A stretch of 64,000 bases of DNA, taken from NCBI GenBank assembly GCA_023388515.1, contig JAEWGD010000038.1, positions 62,001 to 126,000 on the forward strand. Direction: 5' to 3'. The notes beneath the pieces were generated by a model. It saw only the letters and a program-made list of their open reading frames with translations. It was not told where the DNA came from and searched no databases. A program made the translations under genes and the position numbers. Of this stretch, positions 14,980 through 22,953 are shown piece after piece (position 1 is the stretch's first letter; each line of letters begins with the position of its first letter). Origin of the DNA: Bacillota bacterium. GTDB taxonomy: Bacteria; Bacillota; Clostridia; Oscillospirales; Ruminococcaceae.

Positions 14980-17412
14980 TTAACTATTAATAATTAACCT
15001 TTTCAGCATAAATAAGTCAAGGGAATTAATTTTATTGTCTGAATTCAAGTCAGTGTTTTGGAGGTTTAAATTACCCTCACTTCCAAGAATGTAGCTTTTG
15101 AGAAGTGTAATATCATCAATATCTACAAGACCGTCTGAATTAACATCGCCTAAAAAAGACGTAGAATCAGCTTTCCCTAAGCTTTGAGCATATGCAGTTA
15201 GGAATAATAGGGGAGAGTTCATATAGACAGTATGCTCATTTGTAACCCAATCATTATCATTTTCATTATAGCATTTTGCAGCAAAATTAGAAATCCCTTT
15301 TGCATTTGAGGCATTTGGACCACCAGGCATATATCCAGCTGGAACTTCTGGTATATTATCATTGCTAAAAATTGTGCTGTAAATTGTAGAGATTGAATTT
15401 TCACCTTGACCAGTGACAAAGCTTTTAGATAGGGGATTCGCTCCAAGCACCCAAGAAAGGGTTGAAGTGGAGAAAGTCTTGACGGTGTCGGTTGGCTTAT
15501 TAAGAAGCTCTGATGCTAAAATTGCACCCATTGGAATACTCACAATTTGATTATTTACACCCCAATAATAATTACCTTGATGGAGCGTATTACCCCATGC
15601 ATTTTTGTTCCACCTATTTGTGATTATAGTGAGCCATTTATCGTATTCTACACCAATCCACTCAACTATTTTAGCATCGGTATTATCTGCTTTTAAGTAG
15701 TCAAGGAATGCTGTAAACCACATTCTTCCCCAGATATTAGCATAAGCATAGGATGATTCAAAATATGCTGTCATATATATGTAATTTTTCTTAAAATAGT
15801 TGTGATAAGTTTCATCACCAGTTGCCCTAAATAAAGCAGCAGATGCCCATAATCTATCCATTGAGTCATCACTAACTTCATAAACATCGGTAGCGACAAT
15901 ATTGTTTGGATTGTTTTGTAGGAACACCCAAGCTTTTTTAGCAGCATTAAGGCAAGTGTTTGCAAACTCTAAATCAATATCCTTATATATGAGGTAAGCC
16001 TCTGAAAGAGCTGCAGCAGCACAGGCTGTATCATCAGTTGTGCAACCCATATTATCGTGAACTATTCGCACACCATCGTCACCTTGAACTCTTGGATAAA
16101 ACCCCCCACTTTCGCTGTCTTGCATTGATAAAATCCATTGAATTTCCCATCTTGCTTCATCTAAAATATCAGGAATACCATTTCCACTTTCAGGAATGTT
16201 TGACTGACCATCATAGAATTGTTCAGGGAACCTTTCATAAGTCCATAATAAATCGGATACTGCAATGCTACCTACATTTACATATTTACCTAAATCCCCA
16301 GCATCATACCAGCCTTTTGAGGCGTCAATAACCTTTTCGGGAGAGGTACGAAAGCTAGCTTGATAATCATCGGGAGTAGCATCATTTCTTGCGAAAATTC
16401 CAGCATATTCAGCATCTAAATCACCCTGACGCTGAAAATAGAAAAATCTAAGCAAATCGACTACCGTATCATCATAAACATTATTTCCTATTGTAAAATT
16501 AACGGAGTTTTCAATGCCCTCAGCATCAACTGCTATATAATATTTACCATTAGTTTCGAGTTCAGTGAAATCAGCCCTCAAAACCTTCTCGCCAGAATCC
16601 CTTGCGTCAAATTCTGAAACAAGAGTAAGCTTTCCACTGTAGGCAACTTTTTTTGTATCTGAATTTATGACATGAAAAGCCGTACCTACATTAGCAGTAA
16701 GCTCTTCCTTAAATCCGGATACCAACGCATATTTATATGATTTTTGTACAAATCCTACCTGATTTACCTTTATTTCAGAGTAGGATTTTTCTAAATCAGG
16801 TGAATCAATTGTCAATCCGTTAAACCAAAACTTTTGTGGCATATCACCACTTCCACTTATAAGCACAGAAGTTATGTATCGCAAATCAAGAGAAGGATTT
16901 TTAACAAGAAAGTCTTTTAACGGAATTTTAACATATTGCCATTGATTAGTGATAGTTGTGTAATCGCTAATGGGAAGATATGATGACTCCTCAAGTTTGC
17001 CAACTCTTGAAAAATTATTATCCTTTAGTCCGACATTAAAGGTTTCTCCACCCTTTTCACCAATAATATAGAACTCTATGTATCCGTTTTCTGCGTATTG
17101 TGAAAAGTCATGCGAGCACCAACCACGAACAGTTAACATAGACTCCCACCATGATGATGCACCCGTAACATTAACCCTAAGTGATGGCTTATTATTATAT
17201 TTTACACCATAGTCAATAGGCAAGCCACTATTTACAATTTCAAGGTTAGTACCATATGTCCAGCCATTGGAAGCCCCGCCATCAGTAACAACATAGCTAA
17301 TAAGCTTTCGATAGCTTAAATCGGGCATTGAATTTGCAACGGAGCTAATGCTGAAAGATGATGACATAAAAATCATCAAAGAAACAGCGGTTGCCAACAT
17401 TTTTTTAAACAT
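14980..17412 (-). CDS. Secreted GH9 endoglucanase with dockerin
   Basis: An 810-residue secreted enzyme. Residues 1-27 are a signal peptide; about 33-205 is a beta-sandwich carbohydrate-binding-like module; about 210-310 the Ig-like domain that precedes many GH9 enzymes (SEIKVNQVGF); about 315-745 the (alpha/alpha)6 GH9 catalytic domain with GWYDAGD (Asp370 and Asp373) and the acid Glu726 in TNEHTVYMNSP. Residues 753-810 are a type I dockerin with two calcium loops (GDVNSDGLVDIDD, DLNSDNKINSLD), so the enzyme should bind a cohesin on a scaffoldin. The usual GH9 PHHR segment after SFVTGQG is not seen; the residues there are ENSISTIYSTIF. AGGAGG precedes the ATG. No other cellulosome gene lies alongside. 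Confidence 0.93.
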   Translation of the reverse strand: MFKKMLATAVSLMIFMSSSFSISSVANSMPDLSYRKLISYVVTDGGASNGWTYGTNLEIVNSGLPIDYGVKYNNKPSLRVNVTGASSWWESMLTVRGWCSHDFSQYAENGYIEFYIIGEKGGETFNVGLKDNNFSRVGKLEESSYLPISDYTTITNQWQYVKIPLKDFLVKNPSLDLRYITSVLISGSGDMPQKFWFNGLTIDSPDLEKSYSEIKVNQVGFVQKSYKYALVSGFKEELTANVGTAFHVINSDTKKVAYSGKLTLVSEFDARDSGEKVLRADFTELETNGKYYIAVDAEGIENSVNFTIGNNVYDDTVVDLLRFFYFQRQGDLDAEYAGIFARNDATPDDYQASFRTSPEKVIDASKGWYDAGDLGKYVNVGSIAVSDLLWTYERFPEQFYDGQSNIPESGNGIPDILDEARWEIQWILSMQDSESGGFYPRVQGDDGVRIVHDNMGCTTDDTACAAAALSEAYLIYKDIDLEFANTCLNAAKKAWVFLQNNPNNIVATDVYEVSDDSMDRLWASAALFRATGDETYHNYFKKNYIYMTAYFESSYAYANIWGRMWFTAFLDYLKADNTDAKIVEWIGVEYDKWLTIITNRWNKNAWGNTLHQGNYYWGVNNQIVSIPMGAILASELLNKPTDTVKTFSTSTLSWVLGANPLSKSFVTGQGENSISTIYSTIFSNDNIPEVPAGYMPGGPNASNAKGISNFAAKCYNENDNDWVTNEHTVYMNSPLLFLTAYAQSLGKADSTSFLGDVNSDGLVDIDDITLLKSYILGSEGNLNLQNTDLNSDNKINSLDLFMLKRLIINS

Positions 17413-17580
17413 GAAAATCCTCCTAAATATAGTCTTTAAACTTATAAACCTTAATCAACATTATACACATTTTTAAATACAAAGTGTTGAATAATTTGTG
17501 AATTGAATATAAATACATCTATATTTTTTATTGTAAAAGTTATATTTTTATTTATCTTTTTTATTTTAGAAGTTTCCTAC

Positions 17581-17621
17581 AACATTCTACAAAATAATCA
17601 TAGAACTTGTACTAGAATGTT
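17581..17621. promoter_or_regulatory. Perfect dyad upstream of spoIIAA
   Basis: AACATTCTA and TAGAATGTT form a 9-bp perfect inverted repeat with centres 32 bp apart, about three helical turns. TAGAAT in the right arm could also act as a -10 element. The match to a sigma-H promoter is not convincing. It may be an operator or an mRNA leader hairpin. Confidence 0.4.
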
Positions 17622-17649
17622 ATTAACAATTCACGGGAGGTAATAAAAA

Positions 17650-17958
17650 ATGTCGGTAAAGCTGATAGTAGGTTCAGATAGATTAACTGCAGTTTTGTTA
17701 GGTGAAATAGACCACCATTCAGCTAAAGGAATACGGGAAAAGATTGATACTGCAATACTTGAAAATCATCCACAGGAATTAACATTAAACTTTTCACAGG
17801 TAAGCTTTATGGATAGCTCTGGGATAGGGCTTGTCATAGGAAGATTTAAAGCAATGCAAGAGGTTGATGGTAAAATTGTAATAGAGGGAGCTTCACAGCA
17901 AATAACTAAAGTTATGAGGTTATCAGGAATAGACCGTTTAGCAACAATAAAAAACTGA
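17650..17958 (+). CDS. spoIIAA: Anti-sigma F factor antagonist SpoIIAA
   Basis: A 102-residue STAS-domain protein. The phosphorylatable serine lies in LNFSQVSFMDSSGIGLVIGR (DSSGIG), the site used by the SpoIIAB kinase. Dephosphorylated SpoIIAA binds SpoIIAB and frees sigma F in the forespore. GGGAGG precedes the ATG. It is first in the spoIIAA-spoIIAB-sigF operon, so the organism probably makes endospores or descends from one that did. Confidence 0.93.
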   Translation: MSVKLIVGSDRLTAVLLGEIDHHSAKGIREKIDTAILENHPQELTLNFSQVSFMDSSGIGLVIGRFKAMQEVDGKIVIEGASQQITKVMRLSGIDRLATIKN

Positions 17959-17975
17959 CTTCAGGAGGAAAAGCT

Positions 17976-18422
17976 TTGAAAATAATAAACGAGATGAAAA
18001 TACAACTACTTAGTAAGTCTGTGAACGAAAGCTTTGCTAGGACAGCAGTTAGTGCTTTTATCACACAACTTGACCCGACAATTAATGAAATAGCAGATAT
18101 AAGAACTGCTGTTTCTGAGGCAGTTACAAACTGCGTTGTTCATGCGTATAGAGGAAGAATTGGAATAATTGATATATGCGTGAGAATACTGGAGGATAAT
18201 GAGGTTTACATAAAAATAAGGGATAAGGGCTGTGGCATATCCGACATAAAACAGGCAATGGAGCCACTTTTTACAACGGCAGCAAATGAGGAAAGGGCAG
18301 GACTTGGCTTTGCTGTTATGGAAAGCTTTATGGACAAGCTATCAGTACGGAGCAAGCTTAGTAGTGGAACAACAATAATAATGAGAAAAAAACTTACTTC
18401 TTGCGGGGATAAGAATGAATAG
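17976..18422 (+). CDS. spoIIAB: Anti-sigma F factor / kinase SpoIIAB
   Basis: A 148-residue GHKL-type ATPase: NESFARTAVSAFITQLDP at the N-terminus, the N box SEAVTNCVVHAYRG, the G1 box IRDKGCGISD, and AGLGFAVMESFMD as G2. It holds sigma F inactive and phosphorylates SpoIIAA. The TTG start at 17976 lies 7 bp after AGGAGG. It overlaps sigF by 8 bp, giving translational coupling. Confidence 0.94.
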   Translation: MKIINEMKIQLLSKSVNESFARTAVSAFITQLDPTINEIADIRTAVSEAVTNCVVHAYRGRIGIIDICVRILEDNEVYIKIRDKGCGISDIKQAMEPLFTTAANEERAGLGFAVMESFMDKLSVRSKLSSGTTIIMRKKLTSCGDKNE

Positions 18423-19071
18423 TATGAAAATTCAGGCTGAGGACCATCTTGGATTGGTTAGACTTTGTGCTAATCGTTTTCGAGGCAGAGGAATTGAATA
18501 TGATGACCTTTATTCTGCTGGATGTATCGGTTTATTAAAAGCTGTTAAGGCTTTTGACACCGAGCGTGGAGTAAAGTTTTCAACCTATGCAGTGCCTGTA
18601 ATTTTGGGGGAGATTAAGCGTCAATTTAGAGATGGTGGAGCAATAAAGGTAAGCCGAAGTGTTAAGGAACTTTCAGTAAAGCTTTCGAGGGATAGGGAAT
18701 GTTTCATCAAGCTACATGGGCATGAGCCAACAATAAGTCAGCTTTGTGAAAGAGTTGAAGCGTCAGAGTCAGATGTGGTTGAGGCATTATCAGCAGGAAT
18801 GCCACTTATATCGTTGACTGAAACAAATGAAGATGGTGAATCACAAATTGATATACCGATACAAGCACCTGATGAAGAAATTGGCGACCTTTTATCATTA
18901 AGACAGGTTATGAGTAAAATGGATAAAACAGACAGAATGCTTTTATACTTGCGATATTACAAGAGTCAAACTCAAACTCAAACAGCTAAAGTTTTGAATA
19001 TGACACAGGTACAGGTATCAAGGCGAGAGAAAAAGCTACTTGAAATTATGAGGAATCAAATGCTAGAATAA
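18415..19071 (+). CDS. sigF: RNA polymerase sigma-F factor (SpoIIAC)
   Basis: A 218-residue sigma-70 family protein. Region 2 has YDDLYSAGCIGLLKAVKAFD and FSTYAVPVILGEIKRQFRD; region 3 has SVKELSVKLSR; region 4 ends with the helix-turn-helix TQTAKVLNMTQVQVSRREKKLL. Length and position after spoIIAA-AB identify sigma F, the first forespore sigma, rather than sigma G. Translation may start at 18415 or at the next Met (18424). Confidence 0.95.
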   Translation: MNSMKIQAEDHLGLVRLCANRFRGRGIEYDDLYSAGCIGLLKAVKAFDTERGVKFSTYAVPVILGEIKRQFRDGGAIKVSRSVKELSVKLSRDRECFIKLHGHEPTISQLCERVEASESDVVEALSAGMPLISLTETNEDGESQIDIPIQAPDEEIGDLLSLRQVMSKMDKTDRMLLYLRYYKSQTQTQTAKVLNMTQVQVSRREKKLLEIMRNQMLE

Positions 19072-19141
19072 TATTTATGTAATATAATCCACCTTTACAA
19101 AAATAAAGAATACTAAATAAGTAGAATTAACATTATGTTAA

Positions 19142-19169
19142 TTGACAACTAGCAAATTTGTGTTATAAT
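19142..19169 (+). promoter_or_regulatory. Consensus promoter for desulfoferrodoxin
   Basis: TTGACA, a 16-bp spacer and TATAAT, about 55 bp before the start codon. Both boxes match consensus, suggesting high expression. Confidence 0.85.
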
Positions 19170-19223
19170 ATATGTAGTATTATTTATAAGTAATATTAGT
19201 AATGTTGAAAAGGAGAGGTTGTA

Positions 19224-19610
19224 ATGTCTGAAAATCAGAAGTTTTTTGTTTGTAACCATTGTGGTAATATTGTAGGATTAATTCAAGAAGCTGGTGTACC
19301 AATGATTTGCTGTGGTGAAAAAATGGAGGAATTAGTTCCTAATACAGTTGACGCCGCTCAAGAAAAACACGTTCCTGTTGTTACAGTTAATGGTAATACA
19401 GTTAAGGTTGAGATTGGCTCAGTTGAGCATCCAATGGTTGACGAGCATTATATTCAATGGGTTTACCTGCAAACTGAAAATGGTGGACAGAGAAAAGGTC
19501 TAAAGCCTGGTGATAAACCATCAGTGACTTTTGCATTGGTAGACGATAAGGCTGTTGCAGCTTTCGAGTTTTGCAATCTTCATGGCTTATGGAAAGCGGA
19601 TATAAAGTAG
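19224..19610 (+). CDS. dfx: Desulfoferrodoxin / superoxide reductase
   Basis: A 128-residue two-iron superoxide reductase that reduces superoxide to hydrogen peroxide without making oxygen, an anaerobe's defence. The N-terminal desulforedoxin centre is complete (Cys10, Cys13, Cys29, Cys30). The catalytic iron ligands are His49 (EKHVPV), His69 (VEHPM), His75 (DEHYI), Cys117 and His120 (FCNLHG); Glu47, before His49, is also present. AAGGAGAGG precedes the ATG. It is a single-gene unit with a strong promoter and terminator, close to a superoxide dismutase gene. Confidence 0.96.
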   Translation: MSENQKFFVCNHCGNIVGLIQEAGVPMICCGEKMEELVPNTVDAAQEKHVPVVTVNGNTVKVEIGSVEHPMVDEHYIQWVYLQTENGGQRKGLKPGDKPSVTFALVDDKAVAAFEFCNLHGLWKADIK

Positions 19611-19621
19611 GAATTTTTATT

Positions 19622-19663
19622 AAAAGCCCCTGTATTTTCTTAATGAAATACAGGGGCTTTTTG
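19622..19663 (+). terminator. Strong terminator after desulfoferrodoxin
   Basis: A 16-bp stem (AAAAGCCCCTGTATTT and its complement) with an 8-nt loop and terminal T run, also suitable for the convergent recQ. Confidence 0.9.
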
Positions 19664-19677
19664 TTATATAGTTGGAT

Positions 19678-21900
19678 TTACACGGTATTCATATAATTAT
19701 GAGTAATTTCCTCAAAATTATCTAAAACAAATTGCTGTGCCTCTTCACTATATATAATTACATAATATTCATTGCCATTAGAAGAGATTTTATCTAGCTT
19801 AGTTATACCGATTAATTTTGAATTAGACGTTATATCCTTACAACTACGATCTCTATAATCAGTTTTGTCACATAAAAAATCTTTTTCCGTAAGCCAACTT
19901 CGTATTGAATTTGATATAACTTTACGCTGGTTTGCAATACCCAAATCAGCCATAATATTCTCTGCAAATTGAGTCGTTGTAACTGAATTTGGCGAAACAT
20001 TAATTTTATCCTTATTTTTAAGAATATACGCAAGAATATTATCATCCTTATCAAGCTTTACAGTTTTAGTTGGAGTTTGAGGATTTTCCTTTAGATACTC
20101 ATTAATAAGCTTAACAAATCTATCGCCATATTTTTCGCATTTCAGCTCACCAACTCCTGAAACCTTCAAAAACTCAGCATTGTTTCTAGGTAGTCTATGG
20201 CACATATCACGCAAGGATGCATCAGTGAAAACAGCATAAGCAGGCACGCTTTGTACATTAGCAATACTAATTCTAAGCTCCTTCAGTTTTGCAAAAAGCT
20301 TTGTGTCAATAAGTTCTAATGTATCTGATTTTTTAGCCTTGTTTTCATGAGGAATTTCCTTAACCTGTTTCATGAAAAGCTGACTTTTATTTTTTAGAAA
20401 CTGCGTTGAAAGGCTTGTAAGCTTTAGTACAGGATATTCCGTATCCGTAGAAAGCAGATATTTACTATGAACCAAAAAACCGATAATATTCCTTATTTTC
20501 CTAGCTGAAACATCTGCCATAATTCCATAAGTGGAAAGCTTATCAAGTCCAAGACTAATAATTTTTTCAGATTTACTTCCCCTTAAAACATTAGTAATTA
20601 TTGAAGTACCATAGTTTTGTTTAGCCCGATAAACACATGAAATAATTTTTTGTGCCTCAACAGTAATGTCAATCGTTTCAAAGTTGGTATTGCAATTTGA
20701 GCAGTTTCCACAATAATTCAGCGTCATATCACCGAAATATTGCAAGATATATTCACGAAGGCAATCGTTTGTAGTACAGTAATATGTCATATGTTTCAAA
20801 CGTTCCCTATCCTTTTGCTTGATAGCCTCTTGCGTTTCCACATCAAGTTCAGGGTTACCCCCACCATGCTCAATAAGGAATTGATTCATTCTAACATCAG
20901 CACCGTTATAAAGAATAATACATTCAGCACGTTCACCATCACGCCCAGCACGTCCTGCCTCCTGATAGTAAGCCTCAATATTTTTTGGCATATTATAATG
21001 CACAACAAACGAAACATTAGACTTGTCAATTCCCATACCGAAAGCATTAGTTGCAACCATTATCTGGCTTTTATCAAAAACAAATCTCTCCTGATTATCA
21101 TGACGCTCCTTATCGTCCAGACCTGCGTGATAACGAGTAGCAGAGTAATTCCTGTTACAAAGCTTTTCACAAACCTCCTCCACATTTTTTCGTGTGGAAC
21201 AGTAAATGATACCACATTTGTCCTTATTATTTTCAATAATTTCAACAAGATTTGCAAACTTGTCCATTGGCTGTCTAACTTCAAAATAAAGGTTCTCACG
21301 GTCAAAACCTGTTGTAGCAATAAATGGATTATCAAGCCTTAATGTTGTTGAAATATCGTTTTTCACTTCAGCAGTAGCAGTAGCAGTAAAAGCACTAATT
21401 ATTGGACGATACGGTAGTTTTCCTACAAAATCTATAATTTTAAGATAGCTAGGACGAAAATCCTGTCCCCAATGTGAAACACAATGAGCCTCATCGACAG
21501 TAACCATAGCTACTTTTATATGACTGATTGCGTTTAAGAACGCCTCAGATGTAAGTCTTTCAGGAGCGACATAAATGATTTTATATGTATTGGCTCCAAT
21601 TCTTTCCAATACGGTATTATATTGACTTGCTGTAAGTGAGCTGTTAAGATACGCTGCTTTTATTCCTGATTGAATAAGTGCAGTAACTTGGTCTTTCATC
21701 AGTGAAATGAGTGGTGAAACAACGATAGTTATACCCTCAAGCATTAAAGCTGGGATTTGGTAACATATTGACTTTCCAGCACCAGTTGGCATAATTCCCA
21801 ATACATCATGGTGAGTTAGGATATTGTCGATAATATCCGATTGACCACTGCGAAATTGCTCATGTCCGAAATATTGTTTTAATAGTTTTTGCTTAATCAT
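19678..21900 (-). CDS. recQ: ATP-dependent DNA helicase RecQ
   Basis: A 740-residue RecQ helicase. Seen in order: FGHEQFRSGQ, Walker A MPTGAGKS, DEAH box VDEAHCVSHWGQDFRPSY, motif VI EAGRAGRDGE, the zinc site CLREYILQYFG..NYCGNCSNC, a winged-helix RQC region, and an HRDC domain near residues 525-605 (PAYAVFTDASLRDM). A further ~130-residue tail follows. The start at 21900 (MIKQKLL) is chosen because GGAGAG lies just upstream and the longer frame's start coincides with the -35 box. It unwinds 3'-5' in recombination and fork repair. Confidence 0.95.
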   Translation of the reverse strand: MIKQKLLKQYFGHEQFRSGQSDIIDNILTHHDVLGIMPTGAGKSICYQIPALMLEGITIVVSPLISLMKDQVTALIQSGIKAAYLNSSLTASQYNTVLERIGANTYKIIYVAPERLTSEAFLNAISHIKVAMVTVDEAHCVSHWGQDFRPSYLKIIDFVGKLPYRPIISAFTATATAEVKNDISTTLRLDNPFIATTGFDRENLYFEVRQPMDKFANLVEIIENNKDKCGIIYCSTRKNVEEVCEKLCNRNYSATRYHAGLDDKERHDNQERFVFDKSQIMVATNAFGMGIDKSNVSFVVHYNMPKNIEAYYQEAGRAGRDGERAECIILYNGADVRMNQFLIEHGGGNPELDVETQEAIKQKDRERLKHMTYYCTTNDCLREYILQYFGDMTLNYCGNCSNCNTNFETIDITVEAQKIISCVYRAKQNYGTSIITNVLRGSKSEKIISLGLDKLSTYGIMADVSARKIRNIIGFLVHSKYLLSTDTEYPVLKLTSLSTQFLKNKSQLFMKQVKEIPHENKAKKSDTLELIDTKLFAKLKELRISIANVQSVPAYAVFTDASLRDMCHRLPRNNAEFLKVSGVGELKCEKYGDRFVKLINEYLKENPQTPTKTVKLDKDDNILAYILKNKDKINVSPNSVTTTQFAENIMADLGIANQRKVISNSIRSWLTEKDFLCDKTDYRDRSCKDITSNSKLIGITKLDKISSNGNEYYVIIYSEEAQQFVLDNFEEITHNYMNTV

Positions 21901-21943
21901 TTCTCTCTCCATAAGGGTTGATTTATAATTTTTATATATTACT

Positions 21944-21972
21944 ATTTTATCACAATTAATGTTCGAGGTCAA
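21944..21972 (-). promoter_or_regulatory. Promoter of recQ
   Basis: On the minus strand TTGACC and TAAAAT are 17 bp apart, 44 bp before the start codon. The -35 box is 7 bp from the end of the MITE-like element at 21979-22200. Confidence 0.7.
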
Positions 21973-21978
21973 CTGTTT

Positions 21979-22200
21979 CGCTCATACGCCGCAAGGCTTT
22001 TTGCTTTCGCTTTGTTTTTGGTTGCCTTGTTGTCATTGATTGTAAGTATCTTTGTTTGATGTAGTGAAATTTGGTTATTATTTACCTTGACTATTCTCAA
22101 TATACTTTCCGTATGATTAAATTTAAATGGGGGTGTTCATTTCTTTGTGCGTACAAAGAAACTAACCAAAGAAAAACGCAGCCCAAGCGGCGAATGAGCG
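21979..22200. repeat. MITE-like element with terminal inverted repeats
   Basis: A ~222-bp non-coding block bounded by CGCTCATACGCCGC and GCGGCGAATGAGCG (13 of 14 complementary). No open frame of interest lies inside, and no clear target-site duplication was seen. It fills most of the gap between divergent recQ and sod, and its inner part is shared with an inverted copy near 25.7 kb. Confidence 0.5.
22071..22176 (+). repeat. Dispersed palindromic repeat, copy A
   Basis: About 106 bp, including CTTTCCGTATG, AATGGGGGTGTTCA and the palindrome TTTCTTTGT-GCGT-ACAAAGAAA (22140-22161), then AACCAAAGAAAAA. The reverse complement of 25654-25759 matches almost throughout. Confidence 0.8.
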
Positions 22201-22261
22201 ACTTTAACATTTATGCACCTACCACATAAACTATTATAAATAACAAAGGAGGAGGATAACA

Positions 22262-22891
22262 ATGTATGATTTTTACCCATTTTCCGTTGTGCCTTTGCAA
22301 TATCCATACAATGCTTTAGAACCATATATAGATGAAAAAACAATGTATTTTCATCACGACAAGCATTACCAAACATATGTAGATAAGCTTAATAAGGTTT
22401 TAGAAGCTAATCCTAGCCTGCAAAAGTATGATTTAGAGTGCCTGATAATAAACGCAAACTCTCTACCACAAAAGATAGCAACTGAAATAAGAAATAATGC
22501 AGGTGGAGTGTATAATCATAGGCTATATTTTGCAAGCATGACACCGAATAAAAAACAGCCCTCTGATTTTTTACTTAAAAAGATTAACCATGACTTTGGC
22601 TCATTTGACAGCTTTAAAATGGCATTAAAAGAGGCAGCTTTATCTCAATTTGGCTCTGGATACGCTTGGCTTATATTTGTAAACACTTGCTTGAAAATTA
22701 TCAAAACAGCTAATCAAGACACCCCATTGCCAACTAGAAATCAACCTCTATTGCTAGTTGATATTTGGGAGCATTCATATTATTTGAAATATCAGAATCG
22801 CCGTGACGAATATTTTGAAAATTGGTTTAAGATTATTAATTGGGACGAGGTAGAAGAAAGATATATTTTAGCAAGAAACAGTAGATGCTAA
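22262..22891 (+). CDS. sodA: Superoxide dismutase, Fe/Mn family
   Basis: A 209-residue Fe/Mn superoxide dismutase. Metal ligands are visible as His31 in FHHDKHYQTYV, His in GGVYNHRLYF, and Asp and His in LVDIWEHSYYLKY. The N-terminal helical and C-terminal alpha/beta domains are both full length. Metal preference cannot be settled from the sequence, and sodB would be an equally fair symbol. AAGGAGGAGG precedes the ATG. With the desulfoferrodoxin nearby the organism has both reductive and dismuting superoxide defences, which is not usual for a strict anaerobe. Confidence 0.92.
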   Translation: MYDFYPFSVVPLQYPYNALEPYIDEKTMYFHHDKHYQTYVDKLNKVLEANPSLQKYDLECLIINANSLPQKIATEIRNNAGGVYNHRLYFASMTPNKKQPSDFLLKKINHDFGSFDSFKMALKEAALSQFGSGYAWLIFVNTCLKIIKTANQDTPLPTRNQPLLLVDIWEHSYYLKYQNRRDEYFENWFKIINWDEVEERYILARNSRC

Positions 22892-22894
22892 ACA

Positions 22895-22923
22895 AAAAAG
22901 CGACTAGATAATTAGTCGCTTTT
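22895..22923 (+). terminator. Terminator after superoxide dismutase
   Basis: AAAAGCGACTA/TAGTCGCTTTT, an 11-bp stem with a short loop, just after the stop. It also lies at the end of convergent glyA. Confidence 0.85.
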
Positions 22924-22953
22924 GCATATTATATTAATTGTATAAGCTTTTAA

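Noticed and set aside
20740..21342. 200-codon plus-strand open frame inside recQ
   Set aside because: Antisense to the conserved helicase motifs; no ribosome site.
22137..22376. 79-codon minus-strand frame
   Set aside because: Runs from the start of the sod gene into the repeat; explained by both.
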